The notes: a model not told the origin generated them from the sequence alone. Counted from the stretch's first letter, positions 16,589 through 24,147 are shown. The stretch is 29,192 nt of DNA from CAMBRQ01 sp945870325 (GCF_050313795.1 NZ_JBNPMC010000044.1:1-29192); one strand, 5' to 3'. A program made the numbers and translations.

Positions 16589-18560
16589 CGGAAATTCCCC
16601 TTTCTATCCTTTTTATCAGAACCCCGGCTAATATATTTTCCAATATAAACTGCACAATCAAATAAACTACAATTATTATAACCCAGTATTTTATAAAGTG
16701 TTCCTGTCGTGCAGTAGACATATCTCCCATCTTTACAGTAACATACAAATATGTGACCCCATAAAACAAACCTGTTGCCAAGGATAAATGCAACACATTT
16801 TTCACTTCTTTTCCTATGTACTTTCTCTCCTCTTTCCTTCGCATTCCCATACAGTTCAAATATTCGTATTTTTTTATATATTGCGGAATATCTGAAAATA
16901 CCTTCATTCCAATGATAAATAGACCACTTATGCAGAAAGCCGCAATGATAAATCCCTTGCTAATAATATTAAACAGATTCCTCTTTAGATTAGCCTCTAA
17001 TATCTGATCCATATCATATAACACATTTTGTTCATAATTAGTATGCTCATCCTCAATTCCATATTCCTCCACATAACGTGTCAATTTTTCTCCCACTTCT
17101 TCCCGCTGCGTTTTCGGAATCTTAAACAAAAATAATTCATTTGGCTCATCAGCTTCATGTAATATTGTATTCCGCTCTTCCTGAAATCTCTTATCTGAAA
17201 AAACAACTGTATTTTCATGATAGTTATCCATCGAAACGCTGCCCCACAATGTTTCTCTCTTAATCTCCCTGATTTTATATTTATTAAATGTACTATTAAA
17301 TTCCTCTGAATCCAATAAAACGTTATACATCTCATTTCTATACTTCCCAGTATGCACTCCCTGGAAATTAGATTCGTACCCTTCTCTATCTATAATTTCA
17401 ATATCATCATCCGGTGTCATTTCTATGACCAGATATATCTCATTATCATCCAATTGAAGAGAATATCCTGTCAGTTCTTCATATACAGACTCCGATATTC
17501 CGATATGCTCGCTACCCGACCATGATGCAAGTCGTATCATTGGATAAGAATAATATTCCCCTTTTGCTTTCTCCGCGAATTCCTCTGCATATTCCTCATC
17601 TTTTTCCTGACCAATCCATATATAATCATACGGGTACTGGTTTCGATTATTTTGCAATGGCAGATTCTCTATAATCGAACAACTCATATAGCCCATAATC
17701 AAAAAATGAATAATAAACATCATACATATAAAAAGAACGTTGCTATTATACCGATAATAATATTGATTTATCTGCAATACTCTTTTATAGTAAATACTCT
17801 TTATTCCTTTGATTGCTTTCAGCACAAAACTGCCGCCAAAACTTAAAATCAGGAATCCCGATACAATCCATTGCATTACCGCATATGTAATCCCGGCATC
17901 CGTAGTATAATACTGATGGAAAGCATACACATATAATCCAATTCCCAAAGTTATCATGATAATCCACCATTTACTAACCGGGCGAATCTCTTTTTTCTTT
18001 TCTTCATTTAGTAACTGCGATAAATCCCGTTCCTCAAGGATGACCATTAAAGCCACAAATGCCACTGCCATCACAGCCAGACTGACCGCCAGAGTTATTC
18101 TGTAAGTTCGCACACATATGGAATAAGTAATCCCATATGTGACATCCACTTTCTTAAGAATCACCTGACATCCGGCAACAAGCCCTCTTCCCAGAATCAA
18201 CCCTGCACATGCCGAACACAGCCAACCGATGCTATACTCTGCCAGCATCATCAGATACAGAATTCTTCTGCGCATTCCAAGCATAAGAAACATACTATAA
18301 TCCTTCATTCTGGACTTCATATAATATTTCATGGAAAAAAACAGCATCAGAACAGTAATAATTAGCATAACTGTACTTGCAATTTTAAACTCAACTTCCA
18401 GCATATACCTGATCATCTCATCTTTAATACCTTCAAACAGGCATTCTCTTAATGCCAAAAGCGAAAAGAGCAGGGCTATTGCCACAATTTCACTAATAAA
18501 GAATAGGATATAGTTTTTAATATTAATTCTAAAATTCTTTAAGATTACTTTCCTTAACAT
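16575..18560 (-). CDS. BceB-like ABC transporter permease (FtsX family)
   Basis: The predicted protein of about 661 residues shows BceB topology. Seven membrane segments lie in the first half, a hydrophilic extracellular domain of about 200 residues follows (rich in Asp, Glu and Tyr), and three membrane segments lie near the C-terminus. BceB proteins sense or release peptide antibiotics at the membrane. It has no linked BceRS two-component pair, so the Agr-type system upstream is the only regulator in view. The open frame begins at a TTG (18611). ATG 18560 (MLRKVILKNF) resembles the usual family start but lacks a well-spaced ribosome site, so the start is uncertain. Confidence 0.82.
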   Translation of the reverse strand: MLRKVILKNFRINIKNYILFFISEIVAIALLFSLLALRECLFEGIKDEMIRYMLEVEFKIASTVMLIITVLMLFFSMKYYMKSRMKDYSMFLMLGMRRRILYLMMLAEYSIGWLCSACAGLILGRGLVAGCQVILKKVDVTYGITYSICVRTYRITLAVSLAVMAVAFVALMVILEERDLSQLLNEEKKKEIRPVSKWWIIMITLGIGLYVYAFHQYYTTDAGITYAVMQWIVSGFLILSFGGSFVLKAIKGIKSIYYKRVLQINQYYYRYNSNVLFICMMFIIHFLIMGYMSCSIIENLPLQNNRNQYPYDYIWIGQEKDEEYAEEFAEKAKGEYYSYPMIRLASWSGSEHIGISESVYEELTGYSLQLDDNEIYLVIEMTPDDDIEIIDREGYESNFQGVHTGKYRNEMYNVLLDSEEFNSTFNKYKIREIKRETLWGSVSMDNYHENTVVFSDKRFQEERNTILHEADEPNELFLFKIPKTQREEVGEKLTRYVEEYGIEDEHTNYEQNVLYDMDQILEANLKRNLFNIISKGFIIAAFCISGLFIIGMKVFSDIPQYIKKYEYLNCMGMRRKEERKYIGKEVKNVLHLSLATGLFYGVTYLYVTVKMGDMSTARQEHFIKYWVIIIVVYLIVQFILENILAGVLIKRIERGISDESH

Positions 18561-18580
18561 CTTCCATATATATGGGTATT

Positions 18581-18619
18581 TTAAGATACTGGTCTTCAAT
18601 ATGAAAACCAATATCTTAA
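18581..18619 (-). other. Hairpin behind the precursor-peptide gene
   Basis: TTAAGATA-C-TGGT (18581-18593) pairs with ACCA-A-TATCTTAA (18607-18619): 12 bp with one mismatch and a 13-nt loop. It starts 5 bases after the precursor stop. No U-tract follows on the minus strand. It may therefore stabilise the precursor message 3' end or cause partial attenuation before the transport genes rather than terminate fully. Confidence 0.5.
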
Positions 18620-18623
18620 AAAA

Positions 18624-18794
18624 CTACTTCTCGTCTTGTGCATTTGCATATGGTGTCTTTATTCCAGTTCCAATGCAACTAGATGAACAGGTGCCTGAAC
18701 ATTTCAACACACAGGCCTTCTCGCATCCCCAGCAAATACTCTGAGTTTGGCTTCCACCATTGGTGGAGCCAATTTTACTTCCATATCTACCCAT
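18624..18794 (-). CDS. CXXX-repeat RiPP precursor peptide
   Basis: This 56-residue peptide starts MGRYGSKIG behind an excellent AGAAAGGAGAAG ribosome site. A Gly/Ser-rich leader of about 20 residues precedes a cysteine-rich core containing CWGCEKACVLKCSGTC and then SSSC. Cysteines are at 21, 24, 28, 32, 36 and 40, so five fall at exact four-residue spacing, the CXXX repeat. A short tail rich in small and charged residues ends the peptide. It sits among a radical SAM/SPASM enzyme, a SPASM-like maturase, an accessory protein and exporters, so thioether crosslinks (sacti- or ranthipeptide type) on the cysteines are expected. A GG pair at residues 13-14 could be a cleavage site, but no C39 peptidase is encoded here. 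Activity is unknown. Confidence 0.85.
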   Translation of the reverse strand: MGRYGSKIGSTNGGSQTQSICWGCEKACVLKCSGTCSSSCIGTGIKTPYANAQDEK

Positions 18795-18824
18795 AATTCT
18801 TCTCCTTTCTAAATATTTATAGAT

Positions 18825-18846
18825 AAAATCTAATAGAATAGATTTT
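18825..18846 (-). other. AT-rich hairpin before the precursor gene
   Basis: AAAATCTA and TAGATTTT form an 8-bp stem around a 6-nt loop in the 61-base gap between the accessory gene and the precursor gene. It is followed on the minus strand by a few T. It might be a weak attenuator or an mRNA-processing point separating enzyme from precursor expression. Confidence 0.3.
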
Positions 18847-18855
18847 TACCTCTTA

Positions 18856-19113
18856 TTACTTTAAATAGAGCTCGCCTTTTGCAAAATCAACCATGAAATT
18901 TTCTCCTTCAGAACACGTTCCATAATACTTATCAATAATAATTTCCCACCATTGATTGTAATTTTGAATTACCATTTCATATTCTTTCTGGCATCTTTTA
19001 AAAAGTTCATTTTCTTCTAAAATCATCTGCAAATTATGCAAGGCATTCTTTTTTTCCAATAACTTTAATCCTTCTTTGCATTCTTTTTCTTCTATTTTTC
19101 CCAATCTTCTCAT
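18856..19113 (-). CDS. CXXX-repeat peptide modification system accessory protein
   Basis: This small, highly charged, mostly helical protein of 85 residues has many Glu and Lys in its first half, QWWEIIIDKYYGTC near residue 55 and no membrane segment. By size, character and position between the maturase and the precursor it matches the small proteins named CXXX repeat peptide modification system protein in comparable loci (recalled family name, not searched). A chaperone or leader-binding role is an inference. The start ATG 19113 overlaps the maturase stop as TAATG, with AAGGAG 8-9 nt upstream. The GTG at 19119 is a poorer start. Confidence 0.7.
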   Translation of the reverse strand: MRRLGKIEEKECKEGLKLLEKKNALHNLQMILEENELFKRCQKEYEMVIQNYNQWWEIIIDKYYGTCSEGENFMVDFAKGELYLK

Positions 19114-20615
19114 TAACACTTCTCCTTATAGTAACCATTCAGTTCTCCCAATAAATTAAGATTATATATGGGATCATTATATATAATATCACTCAGTTTA
19201 TTGGAAAAATTCCATGTATCATTTAACTCTTCTTGTATTTTCATCGAAACTTTCCGCTCAATATGTGCCTTTTTGCATTGAAAAGCCGGAGAAACATTTA
19301 CTTCTTTTGTATACTTCTTATTAATATACTTGCAATTTTCACACTGATACGTATCACATCTATTGCATAATGGCATGTATTCTTTTGTTAAAAGTTGCTG
19401 GTTTCCTATTAAAATTCCTTCTTCCGTGTCCCCTACACTACTTTTTTCTTCGGCATAAAATGCAGGGCATATATATATCTTACCATCTGGAGCATATGCT
19501 AACAGATTACTTCCTGCCTGACACCCTTCGTGTTCATGCATAAACAATATATCTGTCAAGACATTAATTTCTTTTTGTATTCCTGTCTCTTTATAATATC
19601 CAATGATATAGTTTGCTATTTTCTTCAATTGGTTCTCATACATTTCAAGATCAAACGCACTATTATATTCAAGTATATTGAGGTTTAATCTGTTACAGCG
19701 ATTCAGCAACTCAATAACCTTTACACTCAATTCGCTAATATTTTTACTATCAACATTAAATATAATGTTACTTTGGAACGGCACTTGTTCAATGTATTCC
19801 CGATATTCCTCATCAAAAACCAGACAATATTCATAATGCTCTAATTCCTGTATATATCTTCTTGCTGGCAATATAAATAAGATATCGTACTTTTCAAAAC
19901 ATGTCTGGATTTTAATATCATTATCTCCATACACTAATATTGGTCTAAAAAAGTTCCGAAAAGCAAAATGCAACCCATCTTGCAAGACTGCATCACTCAT
20001 CATACTTTTTCCCGTACATTGATTACGATAAGAACACATACTTACAAAATCATCGCTTAATAAAAACAACATTTCCCGCTTATATTTCATGGGGCGTTCC
20101 CTGCAAATATTTTTCTTATGATACAATTTATTAAAGTAATATTGGTTCGCTCGCACCCTTGCTTTATGCATCTTACAAATGTATTTAGTTCTTTGAAAAT
20201 TGGTTTCTGTATCCGCCTCATCATAATTGAATCCCTGGCAAAACCCACACCCTTGTGCAACCGGACATTCCAAACATTCTTTATCACTCTGATATTGATA
20301 CATTACCGTTTCAAAAACTCTGATTTTATCCATATCTATTCCGTCATCTACATTACCAATTATGTATCCCTTTTTATGGTTCAACGAATAATCATAATAC
20401 CTCATGCATGGATATAAATCTCCAGTTGGACTCAACGCTATCATTTTGCCAGCGCCACAACTTGTCTGTATTAAATCTTCTTTTTCGTATGGCATACCAA
20501 TAAAATCATCAAACAATGTACAAGAATATATATTATATAAATCATTTTCGATAATATAATCTGATAGTTTAATTAACTGATCTTCAAAGACAATATCATC
20601 TCCTTCTTTCCACAC
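19113..20615 (-). CDS. Radical SAM C-terminal (SPASM) part fused in frame to CXXX-repeat peptide maturase
   Basis: Two parts are read in one frame. Residues 1-175 are the SPASM half of the radical SAM maturase: CGAGKMIALSPTGDLYPC, then CLECPVAQGCGFC and a final ICKMHKARVRANQYY, ligating auxiliary iron-sulfur clusters. Residues 176-500, from MKYKREMLFLLSDDF, are a different protein, the CXXX-repeat peptide maturase. Its second SPASM-like cysteine set (GCQAGSN, YICPAFY, CNRCDTYQCENC, QCKKAH) comes without a CxxxCxxC radical SAM triad. The GTG at 20615 is not a real start: the frame is open upstream to 20681 and continues the radical SAM gene after a frameshift. An internal ATG at 20090 with its own ribosome site could make the maturase alone (325 residues). 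Confidence 0.8.
   Translation of the reverse strand: MWKEGDDIVFEDQLIKLSDYIIENDLYNIYSCTLFDDFIGMPYEKEDLIQTSCGAGKMIALSPTGDLYPCMRYYDYSLNHKKGYIIGNVDDGIDMDKIRVFETVMYQYQSDKECLECPVAQGCGFCQGFNYDEADTETNFQRTKYICKMHKARVRANQYYFNKLYHKKNICRERPMKYKREMLFLLSDDFVSMCSYRNQCTGKSMMSDAVLQDGLHFAFRNFFRPILVYGDNDIKIQTCFEKYDILFILPARRYIQELEHYEYCLVFDEEYREYIEQVPFQSNIIFNVDSKNISELSVKVIELLNRCNRLNLNILEYNSAFDLEMYENQLKKIANYIIGYYKETGIQKEINVLTDILFMHEHEGCQAGSNLLAYAPDGKIYICPAFYAEEKSSVGDTEEGILIGNQQLLTKEYMPLCNRCDTYQCENCKYINKKYTKEVNVSPAFQCKKAHIERKVSMKIQEELNDTWNFSNKLSDIIYNDPIYNLNLLGELNGYYKEKC
20088..20102 (-). promoter_or_regulatory. Internal ribosome site and start of the CXXX maturase
   Basis: AGGGA (20098-20102) is followed after 7 nt by ATG (20088-20090), in frame inside the fused gene exactly where the SPASM domain ends and the second maturase begins. 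No stop codon separates the two parts in that frame. Confidence 0.6.
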
Positions 20616-20653
20616 ATCTTCATAAACAACATTAGCCGCTATATCTTTAATTC

Positions 20654-21256
20654 CTATTTTCCATAAGTATGTAATACTATCAACAAGGGCAAATCATCAC
20701 TTGCAAATGTAACTTTTGTCTCCCCTGGAAACTGCTCAAGCCAAAGATCTACGCTTTTCATAATTATATCGTACGACCCCTCACCATTAGGAAACACTCT
20801 CTGCATATCGTGTTTTTCTTTTGTTCCATCAAGTGTGATACCAACACCGATTTTGCCTTTATTTTTATTTATTAACTTCTGTACGGCTGTGTTTGAATAA
20901 TTAACCCCATTCGTCGTAATATTGATTCTATAATTCCAATACCATTGATGCCCTTTTTTATAGGACTGTATTTTAAAATAATCGCAAATCTGATCAATCA
21001 ATTCGGCCTCAAGCAACGGCTCTCCACCAATAAAGTCAAGAATCACTGCATTGCACCTTCTTATAGAATCAGTCTCCAATACAAAATCTATAAACTTTCT
21101 AGCCACATCAAACTCTAATACTTTATTATTCGATTTATGCGTTATGTAACAGTATTTACATCTCAAATTACAATCTTCAGTAACAATAAACGTTAATGTC
21201 TGTACGTCATCTCCACCCCATGACATAACAGGCTTACCAATTGAATATTCTCCCAT
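20654..21256 (-). CDS. Radical SAM peptide maturase, N-terminal part (frameshifted)
   Basis: The AdoMet-radical core has the cluster motif CNLRCKYC (inside FIVTEDCNLRCKYCYITH, about residues 22-39), GGEPLLE for AdoMet binding (about 85) and TTNGVNYS (about 117). It matches peptide maturases of the CXXX-repeat target type, which form thioethers on precursor cysteines. The frame ends with a false tail (IVLHTYGK) because of a shift near 20682-20686. In the next frame the natural continuation DSITYLWKIGIKDIA runs on into the SPASM half (19113-20615). ATG 21256 lies 9 nt after GAGAGG; a TTG at 21265 is an alternative. As written the enzyme would lack its SPASM domain and be inactive. Confidence 0.85.
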   Translation of the reverse strand: MGEYSIGKPVMSWGGDDVQTLTFIVTEDCNLRCKYCYITHKSNNKVLEFDVARKFIDFVLETDSIRRCNAVILDFIGGEPLLEAELIDQICDYFKIQSYKKGHQWYWNYRINITTNGVNYSNTAVQKLINKNKGKIGVGITLDGTKEKHDMQRVFPNGEGSYDIIMKSVDLWLEQFPGETKVTFASDDLPLLIVLHTYGK

Positions 21257-21300
21257 GATTCCCAACCTCTCGTATCTTCATTTCATCTTCCATCTGTGTA

Positions 21301-21450
21301 CTATAATTCCTTCTTAACATCAGTATTACCTGGTCGTTTTGGTTGATAAAACGGTCCTATACATATTGGAGGTCAATCTGTCTTTTCTTTCTGGATTTTT
21401 TTCTCTACATACTTTGCGATCTTATGAATCATTTTCTCTTTTAAAATCAT
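21301..21450 (-). pseudogene. agrD: AgrD-like cyclic autoinducer precursor with in-frame stop
   Basis: Reading from ATG 21450 gives MILKEKMIHKIAKYVEKKIQ and then KEKTD, an amphipathic leader. A TGA follows (21373-21375), and the same frame continues PPICIGPFYQPKRPGNTDVK and KEL to a TAG. The total of about 48 codons and the Cys plus aromatic ring followed by a YQPKRP tail fit AgrD (compare the HQPEEP tail of C. perfringens AgrD). The predicted signal is a five-residue thiolactone, CIGPF. It overlaps agrB by 29 bp, the classical agrBD arrangement, with AAGGAG just upstream. The stop lies between leader and signal, so no signal is made unless TGA is read through or is an error. Confidence 0.75.
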
Positions 21451-22057
21451 TTTCTCCTTCTCCTTTTTCAAGTAACTTTGATACTATAATAAATGTTGCT
21501 ACTACCACTATGCTGGCAACATAATATCCACGACACCTTTGGAATAATTCTGATTTTTGCATTGTTCGATCAGCCAAAAAATATATAATACTTTCAATAA
21601 CTATAATTCTTCTTGTAATACTTTTATTTACTCTCCACTCACTGTCATTGAAGCCGTATTCATCATATTTTCTGGGATAAATAAATATAATCACTAATAT
21701 ACTACACGCCAACAGTATCCCGTATATACTTCTTATATTTTCTATCTTGTTCTCGAGTACAAAAACAACAATAAATGAAGTGATTTCAACAGTAACCGAT
21801 AATTCCAGACATCTCAGCGGAGAACTTGCGTGATATCCTCCTGCTCTCCGTCTTATATACAAAAAATTGATTATAAAGCACATACTTTCCAGAATTCCCG
21901 CTAAAGAACACCCTACAATTAAAAGCACCCCAAAAACGCCTAGACTTAACACGCGTTTTTGAATCAGATATTCTCCCCATTGACTATCTTTTTCACTTAA
22001 TATTTTTTCCCGCACTAAAAAAAGTGCTATCTGATGAACTATATTACTCAGCCACAT
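21422..22057 (-). CDS. agrB: AgrB-family autoinducer-processing membrane protease
   Basis: AgrB is an integral membrane cysteine endopeptidase that cleaves the C-terminal tail of AgrD and forms its thiolactone. The catalytic pair is visible in RRRAGGYHASSPLRCLELS (His and Cys seven residues apart, in the family-typical block). Several hydrophobic segments follow. The frame is open to a TTG at 22147, but ATG 22057 (MWLSNIVHQIALFLV) has AAGGAAAG at good spacing and gives the usual N-terminus and about 211 residues. It lies between the sensor kinase gene and the agrD-like gene. Confidence 0.88.
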   Translation of the reverse strand: MWLSNIVHQIALFLVREKILSEKDSQWGEYLIQKRVLSLGVFGVLLIVGCSLAGILESMCFIINFLYIRRRAGGYHASSPLRCLELSVTVEITSFIVVFVLENKIENIRSIYGILLACSILVIIFIYPRKYDEYGFNDSEWRVNKSITRRIIVIESIIYFLADRTMQKSELFQRCRGYYVASIVVVATFIIVSKLLEKGEGENDFKRENDS

Positions 22058-22150
22058 AACCGCTTTCCTTAACTTTATAGTCATCATAGCACTTTCACTA
22101 ATTAATTTCTTCCCTTCTGTTCCCAACGATTCAAATTCCGTTCCCAACAG

Positions 22151-23443
22151 TCACCTGATCACTGCGGTAAATTGAAACCACCCTTCACTTAATTCTAACG
22201 CATATTCACTGCCATTCTTCTCTAATATCCTCCTTACATTCTGAAGGCCATATCCATGAAACCATTTCTCTTTCTTGGTTGTTTCAACAATATTACTCCG
22301 TCCTGCTTCTTCACTGCAAACTGTATTCCGTATAGAAATAACAAATTCATGGCAATCATACTGCAACCTTACAATAATCCTCTTTCCCTCAGCCAGTTTA
22401 CTGCTTGCTTCTATTGCATTATCTAGTAAATTGGACAATACAATAACCAATTCTTCGTTCGCCAAAGGAATGCCCTGCAGATCGCTCAATTCAAATTCCA
22501 TTGCAATATTTCTATTTCTTGCTTCCAGATACGCCCTGTTCAAAATCGCATCTATAATCGGATGATTCGTATGTAAAATCTGCTCCAACTGCATGTCACT
22601 CTGCAAAAGTTTCTGTAAATATTCTCCAAGAGCCTCGTAATTTTTATTGGCAAATAGCCCCTCCAAAGTAAAAAGATGATTATGGAAATCATGCGTCAGC
22701 CTTCTCTGTTCCTGATAATTATTCAACAAAAAATCCGCCTGCTCTTTCCCACTTTTAATCTGTCGCTCTAATTCCTTATTTACAGCCTCCATTTCTCTTT
22801 CCTTTTCAAGCCGCTGTTCTAAAAATAAGAATAAAATATTTCCTGCAACAAGAACAATCACGTCAACTATAATCCAAATATTCAAGCGATTCTCGTTAAT
22901 GGCATAAAAAATAACCAAACATAAATTCAAAATCATTCCCACCGGAATAATTATCATCTGCAGCCAATATTTGATAGGAAAACTATAATCTCGCTGCCTG
23001 CTTCTTAATCTTTTTGCCAAAATAATACAGGTAATGATTAATAAACTTTTAGACATAATGAATCCCAACGTCCACACACTTCTATTCATCATCAGACTCT
23101 GGATGCTTTCATTTGTAATGAACATCATACAAATCATCACTCCATAGTCAAGCGCATATAGATAAATATAATACATGCACACTACAAGCAGTTCCCGAAA
23201 GGAACTCCCCTTATATAGAATCCTGGCGGCTACTCCAAAGATAAGCAAAGCCATGCCCGTTTTCACATAGACATTCTCGAATGCCATCCATTCTTGTATG
23301 CACATAATTCCAATGCCAAGAACGATGATCACACCTATATAGATCCACCTGCACTCGAATCTTTTTATAAAACATGCATCTGCCACAATCAAAAAAGAGA
23401 GTATTTCTATAAATATCATCAAACATGAAAACAATTCCGCCAT
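22151..23443 (-). CDS. AgrC-like GHKL sensor histidine kinase
   Basis: This 430-residue kinase has about six N-terminal membrane segments (residues ~5-205) forming the peptide-sensing module, then a coiled linker rich in Glu and Lys. The phospho-acceptor box is LTHDFHNHLFTLEG. The GHKL ATPase domain shows the N box NLLDNAIEAS and the G box GYGLQNVRRIL. It presumably detects the cyclic AgrD product and phosphorylates the LytTR regulator encoded upstream. The frame begins at a TTG (23461), but ATG 23443 overlaps the regulator stop as TAATG behind GGAAAGGAAAG and is preferred. Confidence 0.88.
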   Translation of the reverse strand: MAELFSCLMIFIEILSFLIVADACFIKRFECRWIYIGVIIVLGIGIMCIQEWMAFENVYVKTGMALLIFGVAARILYKGSSFRELLVVCMYYIYLYALDYGVMICMMFITNESIQSLMMNRSVWTLGFIMSKSLLIITCIILAKRLRSRQRDYSFPIKYWLQMIIIPVGMILNLCLVIFYAINENRLNIWIIVDVIVLVAGNILFLFLEQRLEKEREMEAVNKELERQIKSGKEQADFLLNNYQEQRRLTHDFHNHLFTLEGLFANKNYEALGEYLQKLLQSDMQLEQILHTNHPIIDAILNRAYLEARNRNIAMEFELSDLQGIPLANEELVIVLSNLLDNAIEASSKLAEGKRIIVRLQYDCHEFVISIRNTVCSEEAGRSNIVETTKKEKWFHGYGLQNVRRILEKNGSEYALELSEGWFQFTAVIR

Positions 23444-24147
23444 TAGTTCTTTCCTTTCCAAAGTATATACTTCTGCTTTAATTTTTGATAATCTGTTTTA
23501 CTGCACGGTAAAGCCGTTCCGTTTTTCAAGCAAATCTCTCTGTTTTTAAAAAACTCAATATATTGCATATTAACCAGATAACTTTTATGCGTCCTGATGA
23601 AGCCTCTTGTTTCTAATTCTAGTTCCAAATCAGAAATCTTTCGATATTGCTTATATACTTTATCTTCTGTGTATATTTCCACATATCTTTTAAAACTGGT
23701 AAAATACATAATTTTTTCAAGTTCAATAAATTCACTCTTTCCTTGCGTCTTAATCTCATAGCATCTGTTTTTTTGAGAGACTTCTTTGAACGCATCATCC
23801 AATGTATAATTTAAAACCCGTTCCAAATCATTTTTTAATATATAGCGAAAAGCATTTACTTCATACCCCATTGGAGCCATTTCTATGTATGCAGAAATAT
23901 AAATGATAACAGAATCAATTCTTCGTTTTCTCAGTTCTCTGGCAACCTCAATCCCATTCATTGCACCAAGCTTTACATCCAAAAAAATAATCTGATAATT
24001 GTCGTTTACTTCCTCCAGCAAACTGTCAACATCATAATATTTTTTTATCTTTATATCGATACCATGCTGCAAAGTATATTCTTCTAAAAGCAATACTAAC
24101 TTATCTGCAAACACTTTTTCATCATCACAAATTGCTGCGGTTATCAT
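23443..24147 (-). CDS. AgrA-like LytTR response regulator
   Basis: An N-terminal receiver domain (CDDEKVFADK acidic pocket, phospho-aspartate in IIFLDVKLG near residue 57) is followed by a C-terminal LytTR DNA-binding domain (YEIKTQGKSEFIELEKI through FIRTHKSYLVNMQYIEFF). Total 234 residues, normal for AgrA/VirR types. It is the first gene of the RiPP operon and probably its activator, which would give positive feedback. A 78-bp stretch of the LytTR region (23614-23691) has a diverged partial copy at 13911-13988. Confidence 0.9.
   Translation of the reverse strand: MITAAICDDEKVFADKLVLLLEEYTLQHGIDIKIKKYYDVDSLLEEVNDNYQIIFLDVKLGAMNGIEVARELRKRRIDSVIIYISAYIEMAPMGYEVNAFRYILKNDLERVLNYTLDDAFKEVSQKNRCYEIKTQGKSEFIELEKIMYFTSFKRYVEIYTEDKVYKQYRKISDLELELETRGFIRTHKSYLVNMQYIEFFKNREICLKNGTALPCSKTDYQKLKQKYILWKGKN

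Noticed and set aside
20087..20090. ATGA overlap suggesting that the radical SAM gene ends at the maturase start
   Set aside because: The TGA is in the frame of the N-terminal half, but the SPASM half is in the other frame, so a second indel would be needed; the match has a one-in-three chance.
20682..20690. Programmed frameshift in the radical SAM gene
   Set aside because: There is no slippery heptamer, no internal Shine-Dalgarno stimulator at the right distance and no clear downstream structure.
21373..21375. TGA in the agrD-like gene as a selenocysteine codon
   Set aside because: No SECIS-like hairpin is evident just downstream, and AgrD peptides use cysteine for the ring; a nonsense change or error is simpler.
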